From assembly GCF_039969785.1 (NCBI RefSeq), contig NZ_JBDVNC010000013.1, positions 62,001-126,000 on the forward strand: 64,000 nucleotides of DNA, written 5' to 3'. The stretch's first letter is position 1. Each line of letters starts with the position of its first letter. Positions 1-8,506 of this stretch are shown here, one piece after another. Source of the DNA: Shimia sp039969785 (lineage in GTDB: Bacteria > Pseudomonadota > Alphaproteobacteria > Rhodobacterales > Rhodobacteraceae). The position numbers were made by a program, and so were the translations under genes. The notes below the pieces were generated by a model. It was not told the DNA's origin. It worked only from the letters and a program-made list of their open reading frames with translations, and did no database searches.

Positions 1-1079
1 TGACCGTCGATACGAGCCAACATCAGTGCAGTAATCTGATTGGCCACTTCCATCTGCGCGTTAGGTGGACATCCAAGTGTGACCAGCCCAGCACCAATGC
101 GCAAAGCGCCCCGAGCGGCCAGTCGCGCCGCACCTGTCTTGCCCGTACTACCAGTCAGGATCAACGCATGACCATGAGAAAATTTGTGAGCAGCGCCCTG
201 TGATTTTGACAGCATGTCCCAGCGGTACATGTTCATGAATTGCCTGGTATCCGGGACCAACGGCTCTTTCGTTATCAAATTGACACGTGGCACACGTATG
301 TTCCGACCTATCCCGCCCCTACGCATTGGTGCGGTGTCACGGCCTTTTTCATGGGAGGTACAGCGCCAATCTCTCAAGCCTATGTCCTTAACCACCAATT
401 TATTGCAAACAGCCGGACCCTCGCCGATAAAGTGGCCAATTTTCGGGCTGTCAAATGCCACCGTCAATGATGCCGCCGCAGACGCACCCCGGTTGCTATA
501 TCCAGCCTCGGTTGCGCCACTTCCTAAGACACGGCCGCTGTCCAAGCACAAACCTGATGGTGCATCAATTGCGACTGTATAAGGGACGTAGTTATCACCA
601 TTTCGCCCGCACATGTGCGTGAGTACATTCCATGCCTCTCCATCAACTGGACGCGTCAAACCTGTGCCAAACAATGCATCGACATACAGATCAGCATATT
701 TATGCCCATGCTCAGGATGTCGCTTTCGGAATGCCTTTTCCGTTAGCGTAGTAACCTGTCCTAGCTTTTCCCACCGATCGTAATTCACCTTTGCATCCGG
801 CGGTAGTTGTTCCGCCTCTCCAAAGAGAAACAGCTGCACCTCCCAATCCCATTCCTTCAACAACCGCGCTACGACAAACCCGTCGCCACCATTGTTGCCG
901 GGTCCACACAGGATGACTGCTCGATGAATGTTTTTGGCAAGCTCGGGCCACTCTTCAAAGACCGCTTCAACGACCCCGCGACCGGCGCGCTCCATTAACT
1001 CTAAACCAGTCACGTCACCTGACTTGATTGCGGCCAGTTCTATGGCGCGCATTTGGGCAGCAGTCAGGAGTTCGGTCAT
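1..1079 (-). CDS. nnr: NAD(P)H-hydrate repair enzyme (epimerase/dehydratase), partial
   Basis: Incomplete gene, C-terminal part beyond the left edge. The start is the ATG at 1077-1079 on the minus strand (MTELLTAAQMRAIE). The N-terminal YjeF_N domain shows the dinucleotide-binding stretch CGPGNNGGDGFVVARLL near residues 59-75 and 'AIDAPSGLCLDSG' further on. A linker then leads into the start of the ADP-dependent carbohydrate-kinase-like dehydratase domain (HGHALILTGS, TGAARLAARGALRIGAGLVT). Nnr-family bifunctional proteins repair hydrated NAD(P)H: the N-domain epimerises S/R-NAD(P)HX and the C-domain dehydrates it with ADP. It is divergent from glnB. The frame stays open to base 3, so it is cut by the window and shows no sign of damage. 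Confidence 0.93.
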   Translation of the reverse strand, partial: MTELLTAAQMRAIELAAIKSGDVTGLELMERAGRGVVEAVFEEWPELAKNIHRAVILCGPGNNGGDGFVVARLLKEWDWEVQLFLFGEAEQLPPDAKVNYDRWEKLGQVTTLTEKAFRKRHPEHGHKYADLYVDALFGTGLTRPVDGEAWNVLTHMCGRNGDNYVPYTVAIDAPSGLCLDSGRVLGSGATEAGYSNRGASAAASLTVAFDSPKIGHFIGEGPAVCNKLVVKDIGLRDWRCTSHEKGRDTAPMRRGGIGRNIRVPRVNLITKEPLVPDTRQFMNMYRWDMLSKSQGAAHKFSHGHALILTGSTGKTGAARLAARGALRIGAGLVTLGCPPNAQMEVANQITALMLARIDG

Positions 1080-1250
1080 GTTGTCACCTCAAGCGATTCA
1101 ATTCGGCTCTATTTTCATGCAAAGCGCCTAATTTTTAAGCAATCAGTTTGGAATACGCCGCCCTGTATGCCCCGCGTCACCATAGCCAATTGTTCCCCGC
1201 AAGCGAAAGTGATCTGAGCATTTCAGAATTCAGGTGAGGGGAATCTCAAG

Positions 1251-1589
1251 ATGAAAAAGATCGAGGCAATCATCAAGCCGTTCAAACTTGATGAGGTCAA
1301 GGAAGCGCTTCAGGATTTTGGCATTCAGGGTCTGAGCGTGATTGAGGTTAAGGGTTTCGGACGCCAAAAAGGCCATACCGAACTTTATCGCGGCGCGGAA
1401 TACGTCGTGGATTTCCTACCAAAAGTGAAAATTGAAGTTGTCCTGGACGACGATCAGGTAGACGGCGCCATTGAGGCCATCGTGGACGCCGCGAAAACCG
1501 ACAAAATTGGCGACGGCAAAATTTTTGTAAGCCCCGTCGAGCAAGCCATTCGCATTCGCACCGGTGAATCCGGTCCGGACGCGCTGTAA
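1251..1589 (+). CDS. glnB: Nitrogen regulatory protein P-II
   Basis: 112 aa, the usual PII length. PII is a trimeric signal protein that reports 2-oxoglutarate, ATP/ADP and glutamine status to glutamine synthetase adenylyltransferase and the NtrB/NtrC system. The T-loop contains the uridylylation tyrosine, Tyr51, in RGAEYVVDF. The nucleotide-binding segment (GDGKIFVSPVEQAIRIRTGE) is intact. A G-rich ribosome binding site (GTGAGGGG) precedes the ATG. glnA starts 38 bases downstream on the same strand, the classical alphaproteobacterial glnB-glnA operon. I saw no convincing sigma-54 (-24/-12) promoter in the 170 bp upstream. GlnK is the paralogue it could be confused with, but pairing with glnA rather than amtB favours GlnB. 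Confidence 0.96.
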   Translation: MKKIEAIIKPFKLDEVKEALQDFGIQGLSVIEVKGFGRQKGHTELYRGAEYVVDFLPKVKIEVVLDDDQVDGAIEAIVDAAKTDKIGDGKIFVSPVEQAIRIRTGESGPDAL

Positions 1590-1627
1590 ACCCACACCTT
1601 TCCAAAGTAATCAGAAGGAAAATGAGA

Positions 1628-3034
1628 ATGAGCGCAGACGCAGTTCTCCAGCTGATCAAAGACGAAGATGCGGCATATGTCGACATCCGCTTTACCGACA
1701 CGCGCGGCAAGCTTCAGCACGTGACAGTAGACGTTGATCTTGTTGACGAAGACTTCCTCGAAGAAGGCTTCATGTTTGACGGTTCGTCCATTGCTGGCTG
1801 GAAATCGATCGAAAACTCCGACATGAAACTGATCCCCGACACAACGTCGGCTTATGTGGATCCGTTCTATGCCGAAAAGACCATCTGCATTCACTGCTCG
1901 ATCGTCGAACCCGACACCGGTGAATCCTATGAGCGTGACCCACGTGGGACAGCTGAAAAAGCAGAAGCGTACCTGAAGTCTTCGGGTATCGGTGACGTGG
2001 CTTACATGGGTCCGGAAGCAGAATTCTTCCTGTTTGACGACGTGCGTTTTTCGAACACGATCAACAAAGTGTCCTACGAAGTCGACGCAATCGACGCATC
2101 CTGGAACACTGACACCGAATACGAAATGGGCAACACTGGCCACCGTCCGGGCGTCAAGGGCGGTTATTTCCCTGTGAATCCAACCGACGATGCGCAGGAC
2201 CTGCGCTCTGAAATGCTTTCGACCATGAAACGTCTGGGCATGAAAACTGACAAACACCACCACGAAGTGGCGTCTTGTCAGCACGAGCTGGGCCTGATTT
2301 TTGACAGCCTGACCAAACAAGCGGACGAGCTGCAGAAATACAAGTACGTGATCCACAATGTGGCACAGTCCTACGGCAAGTCGGCAACATTCATGCCCAA
2401 GCCGATCTATGGTGACAACGGCACAGGCATGCACGTGAACATGTCGATCTGGAAAGACGGCAAGCCTCTGTTTGCTGGCGACAAATACGCCGATCTTTCT
2501 CAGGAAGCTCTGTACTTCATTGGCGGTATCCTGAAGCACGCGAAAACCCTGAACGCGTTCACCAACCCATCGACCAACAGCTACAAGCGTTTGATCCCGG
2601 GCTTTGAAGCCCCCGTTCTGCGCGCTTATTCGGCTCGTAACCGGTCGGGTTGTGTACGTATTCCCTGGACTGAGTCGCCTAAGGCTAAGCGCGTCGAAGC
2701 ACGTTTCCCCGATCCTGCCGCGAACCCTTACCTGTGTTTCGCAGCTTTGTTGATGGCTGGCCTTGACGGCATCACCAACAAGATTGATCCGGGCGAAGCC
2801 ATGGATAAGAACCTGTATGACCTGCCTGCCGAAGAACTGGCTGACATCCCGACTGTTTGTGGTTCGCTGCGCGAAGCCATGGAAGCTCTGGAAGCTGATC
2901 ATGACTTCCTGCTGGCTGGCGACGTGTTCACCAAAGATCAGATCGACGGTTACATCGAACTGAAGATGGAAGAGATTGAGCTCTATGAGCACACTCCCCA
3001 CCCAGTTGAGTTCGGCATGTACTACAGCTGCTAA
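1628..3034 (+). CDS. glnA: Type I glutamine synthetase
   Basis: 468 aa, typical of GSI-beta. It makes glutamine from glutamate, ammonia and ATP in the cytoplasm. Visible features are the N-terminal beta-grasp (FMFDGSSIAGW), metal and glutamate-binding stretches (MGPEAEFFLFD, TGMHVNMSIW), the ATP-binding KPIYGDNGTG and NRSGCVRIP, and the adenylylation tyrosine Tyr397 in KNLYDLP. The gene is therefore expected to be controlled by GlnE-type adenylylation signalled through the neighbouring PII. I chose the ATG at 1628 (MSADAVLQL) over the ATG at 1622 because AGAAGGA at about 1612-1618 is then spaced 9 bases from the start. An intrinsic terminator follows the stop codon. Confidence 0.97.
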   Translation: MSADAVLQLIKDEDAAYVDIRFTDTRGKLQHVTVDVDLVDEDFLEEGFMFDGSSIAGWKSIENSDMKLIPDTTSAYVDPFYAEKTICIHCSIVEPDTGESYERDPRGTAEKAEAYLKSSGIGDVAYMGPEAEFFLFDDVRFSNTINKVSYEVDAIDASWNTDTEYEMGNTGHRPGVKGGYFPVNPTDDAQDLRSEMLSTMKRLGMKTDKHHHEVASCQHELGLIFDSLTKQADELQKYKYVIHNVAQSYGKSATFMPKPIYGDNGTGMHVNMSIWKDGKPLFAGDKYADLSQEALYFIGGILKHAKTLNAFTNPSTNSYKRLIPGFEAPVLRAYSARNRSGCVRIPWTESPKAKRVEARFPDPAANPYLCFAALLMAGLDGITNKIDPGEAMDKNLYDLPAEELADIPTVCGSLREAMEALEADHDFLLAGDVFTKDQIDGYIELKMEEIELYEHTPHPVEFGMYYSC

Positions 3035-3059
3035 TCAGCTGACTATGCTTACAATTTCT

Positions 3060-3089
3060 GAAAGGGCGCCTGTCGGGCGCCCTTTTTTT
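3060..3089 (+). terminator. Intrinsic terminator after glnA
   Basis: Hairpin with arms GGGCGCC and GGCGCCC around a short loop, preceded by AAA and followed by seven T residues. It begins about 25 bases after the glnA stop codon and ends the glnB-glnA transcript. Confidence 0.92.
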
Positions 3090-3505
3090 GTGTCGAACTG
3101 TATGACGGGCTGAATACACTCGCTTCACATTTGTCTGTGGCCGAGCTGGCTGAATTTGACAAACAGTGACTCAGAGGCATTGCTTTCGCGCGCAACCGGT
3201 ACGACCTCTCTCGGGTATGTAAACACGCACCACTAAGCAGCGCTTAAGGTACAAGTGAAATTTGCAGGCTGGTGGAGATTATGGCGCTCGACTCTTCTGC
3301 GACGTCGACAAGCCACACCGGCGACATTCAGAACGGATTTGGAGCGAACCTAAGGCGACACAGACGAGCACTTTGAGCGGTGCGCATAGAATGCGCGACA
3401 GATTCCCAATTGGGCATTCTGAATGCAAATCACTGCCATAACAGGTTTGAATTTGCCGTCGGAGTTCTATCTATAGTACTGTGGGGTGAGTTAGGAAGGA
3501 TGACC
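3090..3505. other. Intergenic region before cysE, no gene seen
   Basis: About 415 bases without a convincing coding frame. An open frame in phase with cysE extends back to 3380, but it reads as low-quality coding sequence and the cysE ribosome binding site lies inside it. A weak promoter-like pair sits close to the gene: TTGAAT at 3447-3452 and TATAGT at 3472-3477, with an over-long 19-base spacer. I saw no inverted repeat of note. Confidence 0.4.
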
Positions 3506-4309
3506 ATGGCTGAGACGCGCATAAAAGTGACAGAGCTTGATCCGGTTTGGCAGCGTATTACTGCGGAGGCTGAAGAGGCGGTTCGTGAAGAGCCGCTGAT
3601 GGGCGGTCTGGTGCATGCTTGTGTGTTGCATCACAAGTCCATTGAGCGAGCTTTGAGCTATCGTTTTGCCGCGAAACTGGCATCCAATGAGATGTCGATG
3701 GTTGTTCTGCGAGAGATTGCGGATGAGGCATTCGCCTCGTGCCCGGAAATTATTGCGGCTGCCCGTGCTGACTTGATGGCCATATTTGAACGCGACCCGG
3801 CCTGCCACAGACTGCTTCAGCCAATTCTCTATTTCAAAGGATATCAAGCAGTTCAGGCCTATCGTGTTGGCCATTTGTTGTGGCAACAGGGGCGCTTTGA
3901 TCTTGCCTATTTCATCCAGATGCGCACATCCGAGATTTTTGGAATCGACATTCATCCGGGTGCTGAAATTGGCAAAGGCATTATGATCGACCACGCCCAT
4001 TCCATCGTAATCGGTGAAACGGCACGGGTTGGCGACAATGTGTCGATGCTGCATTCAGTAACGCTGGGCGGAACTGGAAAAGAAGAGGAAGATCGCCATC
4101 CCAAAATCGGGGACGGTGTTTTGATTGGTGCAGGCGCAAAAATCCTGGGCAATATCAAAGTTGGTCATTGCTCACGTATTGCGGCTGGCTCTGTCGTGCT
4201 TGAGGAAATTCCACCATGTAAAACGGTTGCCGGTGTGCCCGCGCGGATCGTTGGCGAGGCCGGGTGTGATCAGCCTTCAGTCAGTATGGATCAGCTGCTG
4301 GGTCACTGA
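3506..4309 (+). CDS. cysE: Serine O-acetyltransferase
   Basis: 267 aa. It acetylates L-serine with acetyl-CoA to O-acetylserine, the first step of cysteine synthesis. The N-terminal helical SATase domain (WQRITAEAEEAV; VLHHKSIERALSYRFAAKL) is followed by a left-handed beta-helix of hexapeptide repeats with the catalytic histidine region DIHPGAEIGKG and IDHAHSIVIGETA, then SVTLGGTGKEEEDRHPKIGDGV and the C-terminal PARIVG. The start is taken as the ATG at 3506 (MAETRIKV) because AGGAAGG at 3493-3499 is correctly spaced. The ATG at 3500 would overlap that site. The gene stands alone and converges on pdhC across a shared terminator. Confidence 0.94.
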   Translation: MAETRIKVTELDPVWQRITAEAEEAVREEPLMGGLVHACVLHHKSIERALSYRFAAKLASNEMSMVVLREIADEAFASCPEIIAAARADLMAIFERDPACHRLLQPILYFKGYQAVQAYRVGHLLWQQGRFDLAYFIQMRTSEIFGIDIHPGAEIGKGIMIDHAHSIVIGETARVGDNVSMLHSVTLGGTGKEEEDRHPKIGDGVLIGAGAKILGNIKVGHCSRIAAGSVVLEEIPPCKTVAGVPARIVGEAGCDQPSVSMDQLLGH

Positions 4310-4322
4310 GAGTTTTAATTTT

Positions 4323-4351
4323 AAACGCGCCGCAGACCCTGCGGCGCGTTT
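4323..4351. terminator. Bidirectional terminator between cysE and pdhC
   Basis: Perfect 13-bp inverted repeat, AAACGCGCCGCAG and its complement, around a 3-base loop, with T-rich flanks on both sides. It lies 14 bases after the cysE stop and 10 bases after the pdhC stop, so it can serve both convergent genes. Confidence 0.85.
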
Positions 4352-4360
4352 GCTTTCGAG

Positions 4361-5644
4361 TTACGCAAGCATCGCCATTGGATTTTCCAGATTGCTGACA
4401 ATGTGTTTGAGAACCTCGGCACCCAAAGCACCATCAATCACCCGATGATCGACGGACAACGTAACAGACATTACGGTCGCAACTTCAAGCGTTCCATCCT
4501 TGTCGACAACAGGCTTTTTGACCCCGGCTCCGACTGCAAGAATTGCGCCATGTGGTGGATTGATCACGGCATCAAAATTGTCGATTCCGAACATGCCCAG
4601 ATTTGAAATCGCAAAACTGCCGCCTTGATATTCATGCGGTGCAAGCTTGCGATCGCGTGCACGTGCCGCCAGATCCTTCATCTCGGCAGAAAGTGCTGAA
4701 AGCGACTTGGCCTCAGCATCCTGAATGACCGGCGTAAACAATCCGCCCTCGATCGCGACCGCAACCGCGACATCTGACGGTTTAAGCTTTAGAACGCGAT
4801 CTCCGGCCCAAACTGCATTTGCATCTGGGACAGCTTGCAGTGCAAGCGCACACGCTTTGATAATGAAATCATTTACCGACAGCTTTACGCCCCGGGTTTC
4901 CAACTGTGCGTTGAGATCGGAGCGAAATTTCAACAACGCATCAAGCCGGATGTCGCGCCGTAGATAGAAATGCGGGATGGTCTGTTTGGCTTCTGTCAAA
5001 CGCGCCGCAATGATCTTGCGCATGCCATCCAACGGGACTTCGATGTATTCGCGTCCTTCATACATACGCGCAACCGATGCCGCATCCGCGCTTTTCGGCA
5101 TCGAAACTGGCGCAGCCGGAGCCGCTTTGGCCGCAGGTTCCGAAGCCGTTTTGGCACTTGGTTTGGCGTCTTCAACGTCGATCTTGATGATCCGTCCGCG
5201 CGGTCCGCTTCCCTTGATTTGAGAAAGGTCGATGCCTTTCTCTGCAGCAATGCGGCGCGCCAGAGGGGACGCAAAAAACCGTTCTCCACCAGATTGTTGA
5301 GGGGCTTGCACGTTTGCCGGAGGATTGCTTTCTGCAGGGGCGGCTGCCTGAGTGGCCTCTGCAGGGGCCGGAGATGCAACCGCGAAACTACCAACGTCTT
5401 CACCTTCTTCCAGAAGAACAGCGATGGCCGTATTGACTTTCACACCCTCGCTTCCTTCCGGAACCAACAATGGACCCATGACGCCTTCATCGACGGCCTC
5501 AAACTCCATGGTCGCCTTGTCGGTTTCGATCTCGGCAATTATGTCGCCGGATTGCACTTCATCGCCTTCTTTTACCAACCATTTCGCCAGCGTGCCTTCC
5601 TCCATAGTTGGGGAAAGGGCGGGCATGAGGATTTCAATAGCCAT
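4361..5644 (-). CDS. pdhC: Pyruvate dehydrogenase E2, dihydrolipoamide acetyltransferase
   Basis: 427 aa. This is the core of the pyruvate dehydrogenase complex and transfers acetyl groups from lipoamide to CoA. Domains: lipoyl domain at residues 1-75 with the lipoylation motif EIETDKATMEFEA; an Ala/Pro linker; the peripheral-subunit-binding domain around 125-165 (FASPLARRIAAEKGIDLSQIKGSGPRGRI); and the catalytic acetyltransferase domain from about 200 to the end, closing with SVDHRVIDGALGAE, which holds the catalytic His and Asp (HRxxDG). It is the last gene of pdhA-pdhB-pdhC, 13 bases after pdhB. Its first 28 residues are identical to those of PdhB except for one position near the end of the stretch. 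Confidence 0.96.
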   Translation of the reverse strand: MAIEILMPALSPTMEEGTLAKWLVKEGDEVQSGDIIAEIETDKATMEFEAVDEGVMGPLLVPEGSEGVKVNTAIAVLLEEGEDVGSFAVASPAPAEATQAAAPAESNPPANVQAPQQSGGERFFASPLARRIAAEKGIDLSQIKGSGPRGRIIKIDVEDAKPSAKTASEPAAKAAPAAPVSMPKSADAASVARMYEGREYIEVPLDGMRKIIAARLTEAKQTIPHFYLRRDIRLDALLKFRSDLNAQLETRGVKLSVNDFIIKACALALQAVPDANAVWAGDRVLKLKPSDVAVAVAIEGGLFTPVIQDAEAKSLSALSAEMKDLAARARDRKLAPHEYQGGSFAISNLGMFGIDNFDAVINPPHGAILAVGAGVKKPVVDKDGTLEVATVMSVTLSVDHRVIDGALGAEVLKHIVSNLENPMAMLA

Positions 5645-5657
5645 AGTCGGGTGCTCC

Positions 5658-7019
5658 TCAGCGATAGGTCACTTGTTTGACAGCAGCGATGACATCGTTT
5701 GTTGTCACAAGCGCCAATTTTTCAAGGTTAGCGGCATAGGGCATTGGCACGTCCTTGCCTGTACAGTTGATCACCGGCGCGTCAAGATAGTCAAAGGCGC
5801 GTTCCATGATCGTGGCCGACAGATGGTTGCCGATTGATCCCACTGGCCAGCCTTCTTCCACAGTGACACAACGGTTTGTTTTCATGACGGAATTTATCAC
5901 CGTGTCATAATCGATCGGGCGCAACGTCCGCAGATCAATCACCTCGGCTCCAATGCCTTCCTCGGCCAGTTTATCCGCCGCTTCGAGGGCATATTGCATG
6001 CCAATGCCAAAGCTGACCAGCGTCACGTCAGATCCTTCACGCCAAACCTTGGCCTTACCAAATGGAATAGTGAAGTCGTCCACGGCAGGGACCTCAAATG
6101 ACCGGCCATAAAGGATTTCGTTTTCCAAAAATATGACTGGGTTTGGATCGCGGATTGCGGTTTTCAGCAGGCCTTTTGCATCAGCGGCTGAATAGGGCAT
6201 AACCACTTTCAGCCCCGGAATTTGAGAATACCAGGCCGCATAGTCCTGACTGTGTTGCGCACCAACGCGTGCAGCGGCACCGTTGGGTCCACGAAACACC
6301 ATCGGAGCGCCCATTTGGCCGCCCGACATATACAGCGTTTTGGCCGCAGAGTTGATAATCTGATCAATAGCTTGCATGGCAAAGTTAAATGTCATGAACT
6401 CAACAATTGGCTTCAATCCACCAAATGCAGCACCAACCGCGATGCCGGTAAACCCATGTTCTGTAATGGGCGTATCGATTACGCGTTTTGATCCAAATTC
6501 ATCCAACAACCCCTGGCTGATTTTGTAAGCACCCTGATACTCGGCGACTTCTTCGCCCATCAGATAGACGTGCTCATCCGAACGCATCTCTTCGGCCATC
6601 GCATCCCGAAGCGCTTCACGGACTGTTTGTTGTTTAAGGGGCGTGCCCTCGGGCCAGTCCGGTGTCAAATCCGCAGGTGCCGCAGCAGGGGCATTTGAAG
6701 GCTCTGACGCGGATGGCGCGGCCGCTTGGGCGGGCTGTGGCGTGGCCGTTGCTGCAGGGGCGGTTCCGGCTTCTTCGCCATCTTCCAAAAGTGTGGCTAT
6801 CGCCGTGTTCACCAGTACGTTTTCCGTGCCTTCGGCCACCAAAATGTGCCCGATCACGCCGTCATCGACCGCCTCGAACTCCATGGTTGCCTTGTCGGTT
6901 TCAATTTCGGCGAGGATGTCGCCAGAACTGACGGTGTCGCCTTCTTTGACCAACCACTTGGCCAACGTGCCTTCTTCCATAGTTGGCGAGAGGGCGGGCA
7001 TGAGAATTTCAATTGCCAT
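5658..7019 (-). CDS. pdhB: Pyruvate dehydrogenase E1 beta with N-terminal lipoyl domain
   Basis: 453 aa, longer than a bare E1-beta (about 330 aa) because an N-terminal lipoyl domain (residues 1-75, ETDKATMEFEAVDDG) and an Ala/Pro linker (to about 130) are fused to it. The remainder is the transketolase-like E1-beta: VREALRDAMAEEM, YLMGEEVAEYQGAYK, then FMTFNFAMQAIDQIINSAAK and the C-terminal swivel domain (VTVEEGWPVGSIG). With PdhA it decarboxylates pyruvate on thiamine diphosphate. The extra lipoyl domain is a known trait of alphaproteobacterial PDH operons. The gene starts 24 bases after the pdhA stop. Confidence 0.96.
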   Translation of the reverse strand: MAIEILMPALSPTMEEGTLAKWLVKEGDTVSSGDILAEIETDKATMEFEAVDDGVIGHILVAEGTENVLVNTAIATLLEDGEEAGTAPAATATPQPAQAAAPSASEPSNAPAAAPADLTPDWPEGTPLKQQTVREALRDAMAEEMRSDEHVYLMGEEVAEYQGAYKISQGLLDEFGSKRVIDTPITEHGFTGIAVGAAFGGLKPIVEFMTFNFAMQAIDQIINSAAKTLYMSGGQMGAPMVFRGPNGAAARVGAQHSQDYAAWYSQIPGLKVVMPYSAADAKGLLKTAIRDPNPVIFLENEILYGRSFEVPAVDDFTIPFGKAKVWREGSDVTLVSFGIGMQYALEAADKLAEEGIGAEVIDLRTLRPIDYDTVINSVMKTNRCVTVEEGWPVGSIGNHLSATIMERAFDYLDAPVINCTGKDVPMPYAANLEKLALVTTNDVIAAVKQVTYR

Positions 7020-7043
7020 CTTTTTTGTCTCCTGTCGCCTGCT

Positions 7044-8033
7044 TCAAGCGTAAATGTCGGTCCAGAGTTCTGCCGTGTCGGGCAGGGGGCTCTCGCGAGC
7101 AAAATCGGCGCTGGCATTCACCACAGCTTTGATTTCTTTGTCGATCACCTTGAGGTCTTCTTCGCTGACGTGTTTTCCATCCAGCAGCAAATGGCGCACA
7201 TGCTCGATGGCATCGCGTTCTTCGCGCATTTTCTGGACCTCTTCACGTGTTCGGTATTTAGCCGGGTCTGACATGGAATGTCCGCGATACCGGTAGGTTT
7301 TGACTTCGAGAATGTAGGGACCTTTGCCCTTGCGGCAATGCGCTACTGCGCGCTCGCCAGCATCTTTTACAGCCAGCACATCCATACCGTCGACAGCTTC
7401 GCCTGGAATGCCAAACGCCTCGCCACGAGTGTGAATATCAGGGCTTGAGGTCGAGCGCTTCTGCGCCGTACCCATAGCGTACTGATTGTTTTCAATGACA
7501 AAAACGACAGGCAAGTCCCAAAGGGCCGCCATGTTGAACGTCTCGTAAACCTGACCCTGGTTGGCTGCGCCGTCACCGAAATAAGTGAATGTCACCCGGC
7601 CGTTTTCTTTATACTTATCGGCGAATGCCAGGCCCGCGCCAATTGGCACCTGGGCGCCGACGATGCCGTGCCCACCGTAAAAATGTTTCTCCTTGGAGAA
7701 CATGTGCATTGAGCCGCCTTTGCCCTTGGAATAGCCACCCTCGCGACCCGTAAGTTCGGCCATGACGCCGTCTGGGTTCATGCCGCAGGCGAGCATGTGA
7801 CCGTGATCGCGGTATGACGTGACACGCTTGTCGCCCTCCTCGGCGGCCGCCTCAAGCCCGACAACAACTGCTTCCTGACCGATGTAGAGATGGCAAAAAC
7901 CACCGATAAGACCCATGCCGTAAAGCTGACCGGCCTTCTCCTCAAATCGTCGGATAAGCAGCATGTCGCGATAGTACTGTTTGAGTTCATCCCCTGAGAC
8001 GTTGGTCTTTTTAGTGCTGCGCTTGGCCGCCAT
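7044..8033 (-). CDS. pdhA: Pyruvate dehydrogenase E1 alpha
   Basis: 329 aa, the usual size. The thiamine-diphosphate motif is intact: GDGAANQGQVYETFNMAALW ending in ENNQYAMGT. Also visible are RRFEEKAGQLYGMG near the N-terminus, GSMHMFSKEKHFYGGHGIVG, and the loop region YRYRGHSMSDPAKYR, which in related enzymes is phosphorylatable. First gene of the PDH operon, with a GGGAGAG ribosome binding site. A 20-bp dyad lies 22 bases upstream of the ATG (8056-8075). E3 is supplied elsewhere in the window (lpdA at 25141). The alternative, acetoin dehydrogenase, is less likely because E1-beta and E2 are clearly of the PDH type. Confidence 0.96.
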   Translation of the reverse strand: MAAKRSTKKTNVSGDELKQYYRDMLLIRRFEEKAGQLYGMGLIGGFCHLYIGQEAVVVGLEAAAEEGDKRVTSYRDHGHMLACGMNPDGVMAELTGREGGYSKGKGGSMHMFSKEKHFYGGHGIVGAQVPIGAGLAFADKYKENGRVTFTYFGDGAANQGQVYETFNMAALWDLPVVFVIENNQYAMGTAQKRSTSSPDIHTRGEAFGIPGEAVDGMDVLAVKDAGERAVAHCRKGKGPYILEVKTYRYRGHSMSDPAKYRTREEVQKMREERDAIEHVRHLLLDGKHVSEEDLKVIDKEIKAVVNASADFARESPLPDTAELWTDIYA

Positions 8034-8055
8034 TCTATACTCTCCCGAACGCTGG

Positions 8056-8075
8056 ATAGTTTAGCGTTAAACTAT
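8056..8075. promoter_or_regulatory. Dyad upstream of pdhA, candidate operator
   Basis: Perfect 8-bp inverted repeat ATAGTTTA-N4-TAAACTAT in the 119-base gap between the ftsB-like gene and pdhA, 22 bases before the pdhA start codon. No T-tract follows it, so it is not a terminator. Position and symmetry fit a repressor or activator site for the PDH operon. The binding protein is unknown. Confidence 0.45.
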
Positions 8076-8152
8076 GTCGTCTGAAATCGTAACTCAGACG
8101 GGTTCAGGTTGCGAGCAGAAAAAAGCACAGCATTTCATAAGGATAGGAGAGA

Positions 8153-8455
8153 TTAGCGGATTACGATCTCATCAGCGCGGATCATACCCAGCAAGTCGCG
8201 CACTTGTTGGTCGACCAGATCAAGGTCCAGAAACTCATCAGATAACCGATGGGTGAGGTTTTCCATGCGTGCCAATTCGTCTTGAATCAGGGCAAGCTCG
8301 GCTTCCAGCTTTTGCTTTTCAGAGTTAATCTCTACCCGTCGGAACAACCCGAAATCGCCTTGCACAGCAGCGAATGTGAAGTAGGACGCCAATGAAAACG
8401 CCAGCCCGAAAAACACGAGCGCTCCAATTGCGGGTCTGGATTTCTGCGTTGTCAT
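8153..8455 (-). CDS. FtsB/DivIC-like septum formation protein
   Basis: 100 aa from the ATG at 8455 (MTTQKSRPAIGAL). One membrane segment (about residues 10-30, IGALVFFGLAFSLASYFTFAA) is followed by QGDFGLFRR and a coiled coil (INSEKQKLEAELALIQDELARMENLTHRLS), then a C-terminal VDQQVRDLLGMIRADEIVI. This topology matches FtsB-type divisome linkers, which join FtsL and FtsQ at the inner membrane. It lies 119 bases upstream of pdhA on the same strand, a frequent arrangement in alphaproteobacteria. A longer frame to 8506 exists, but the region before the ATG does not look coding. Confidence 0.8.
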   Translation of the reverse strand: MTTQKSRPAIGALVFFGLAFSLASYFTFAAVQGDFGLFRRVEINSEKQKLEAELALIQDELARMENLTHRLSDEFLDLDLVDQQVRDLLGMIRADEIVIR

Positions 8456-8506
8456 ACTGGCCTCATACGCCCTCTTTGCGGGGCGATTTGTGCCAGTATG
8501 ACACAA

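Noticed and set aside
214..582. Plus-strand open frame at the left end
   Set aside because: Lies inside the partial nnr gene on the opposite strand.
1454..3001. Long minus-strand open frame (about 515 codons) across glnA
   Set aside because: It is antisense to the strongly conserved glnA gene and resembles no protein; high-GC coding sequence often leaves such frames open.
3447..3477. Promoter-like pair before cysE
   Set aside because: The spacer is 19 bases and the boxes are weak, so it is mentioned but not called as a promoter.
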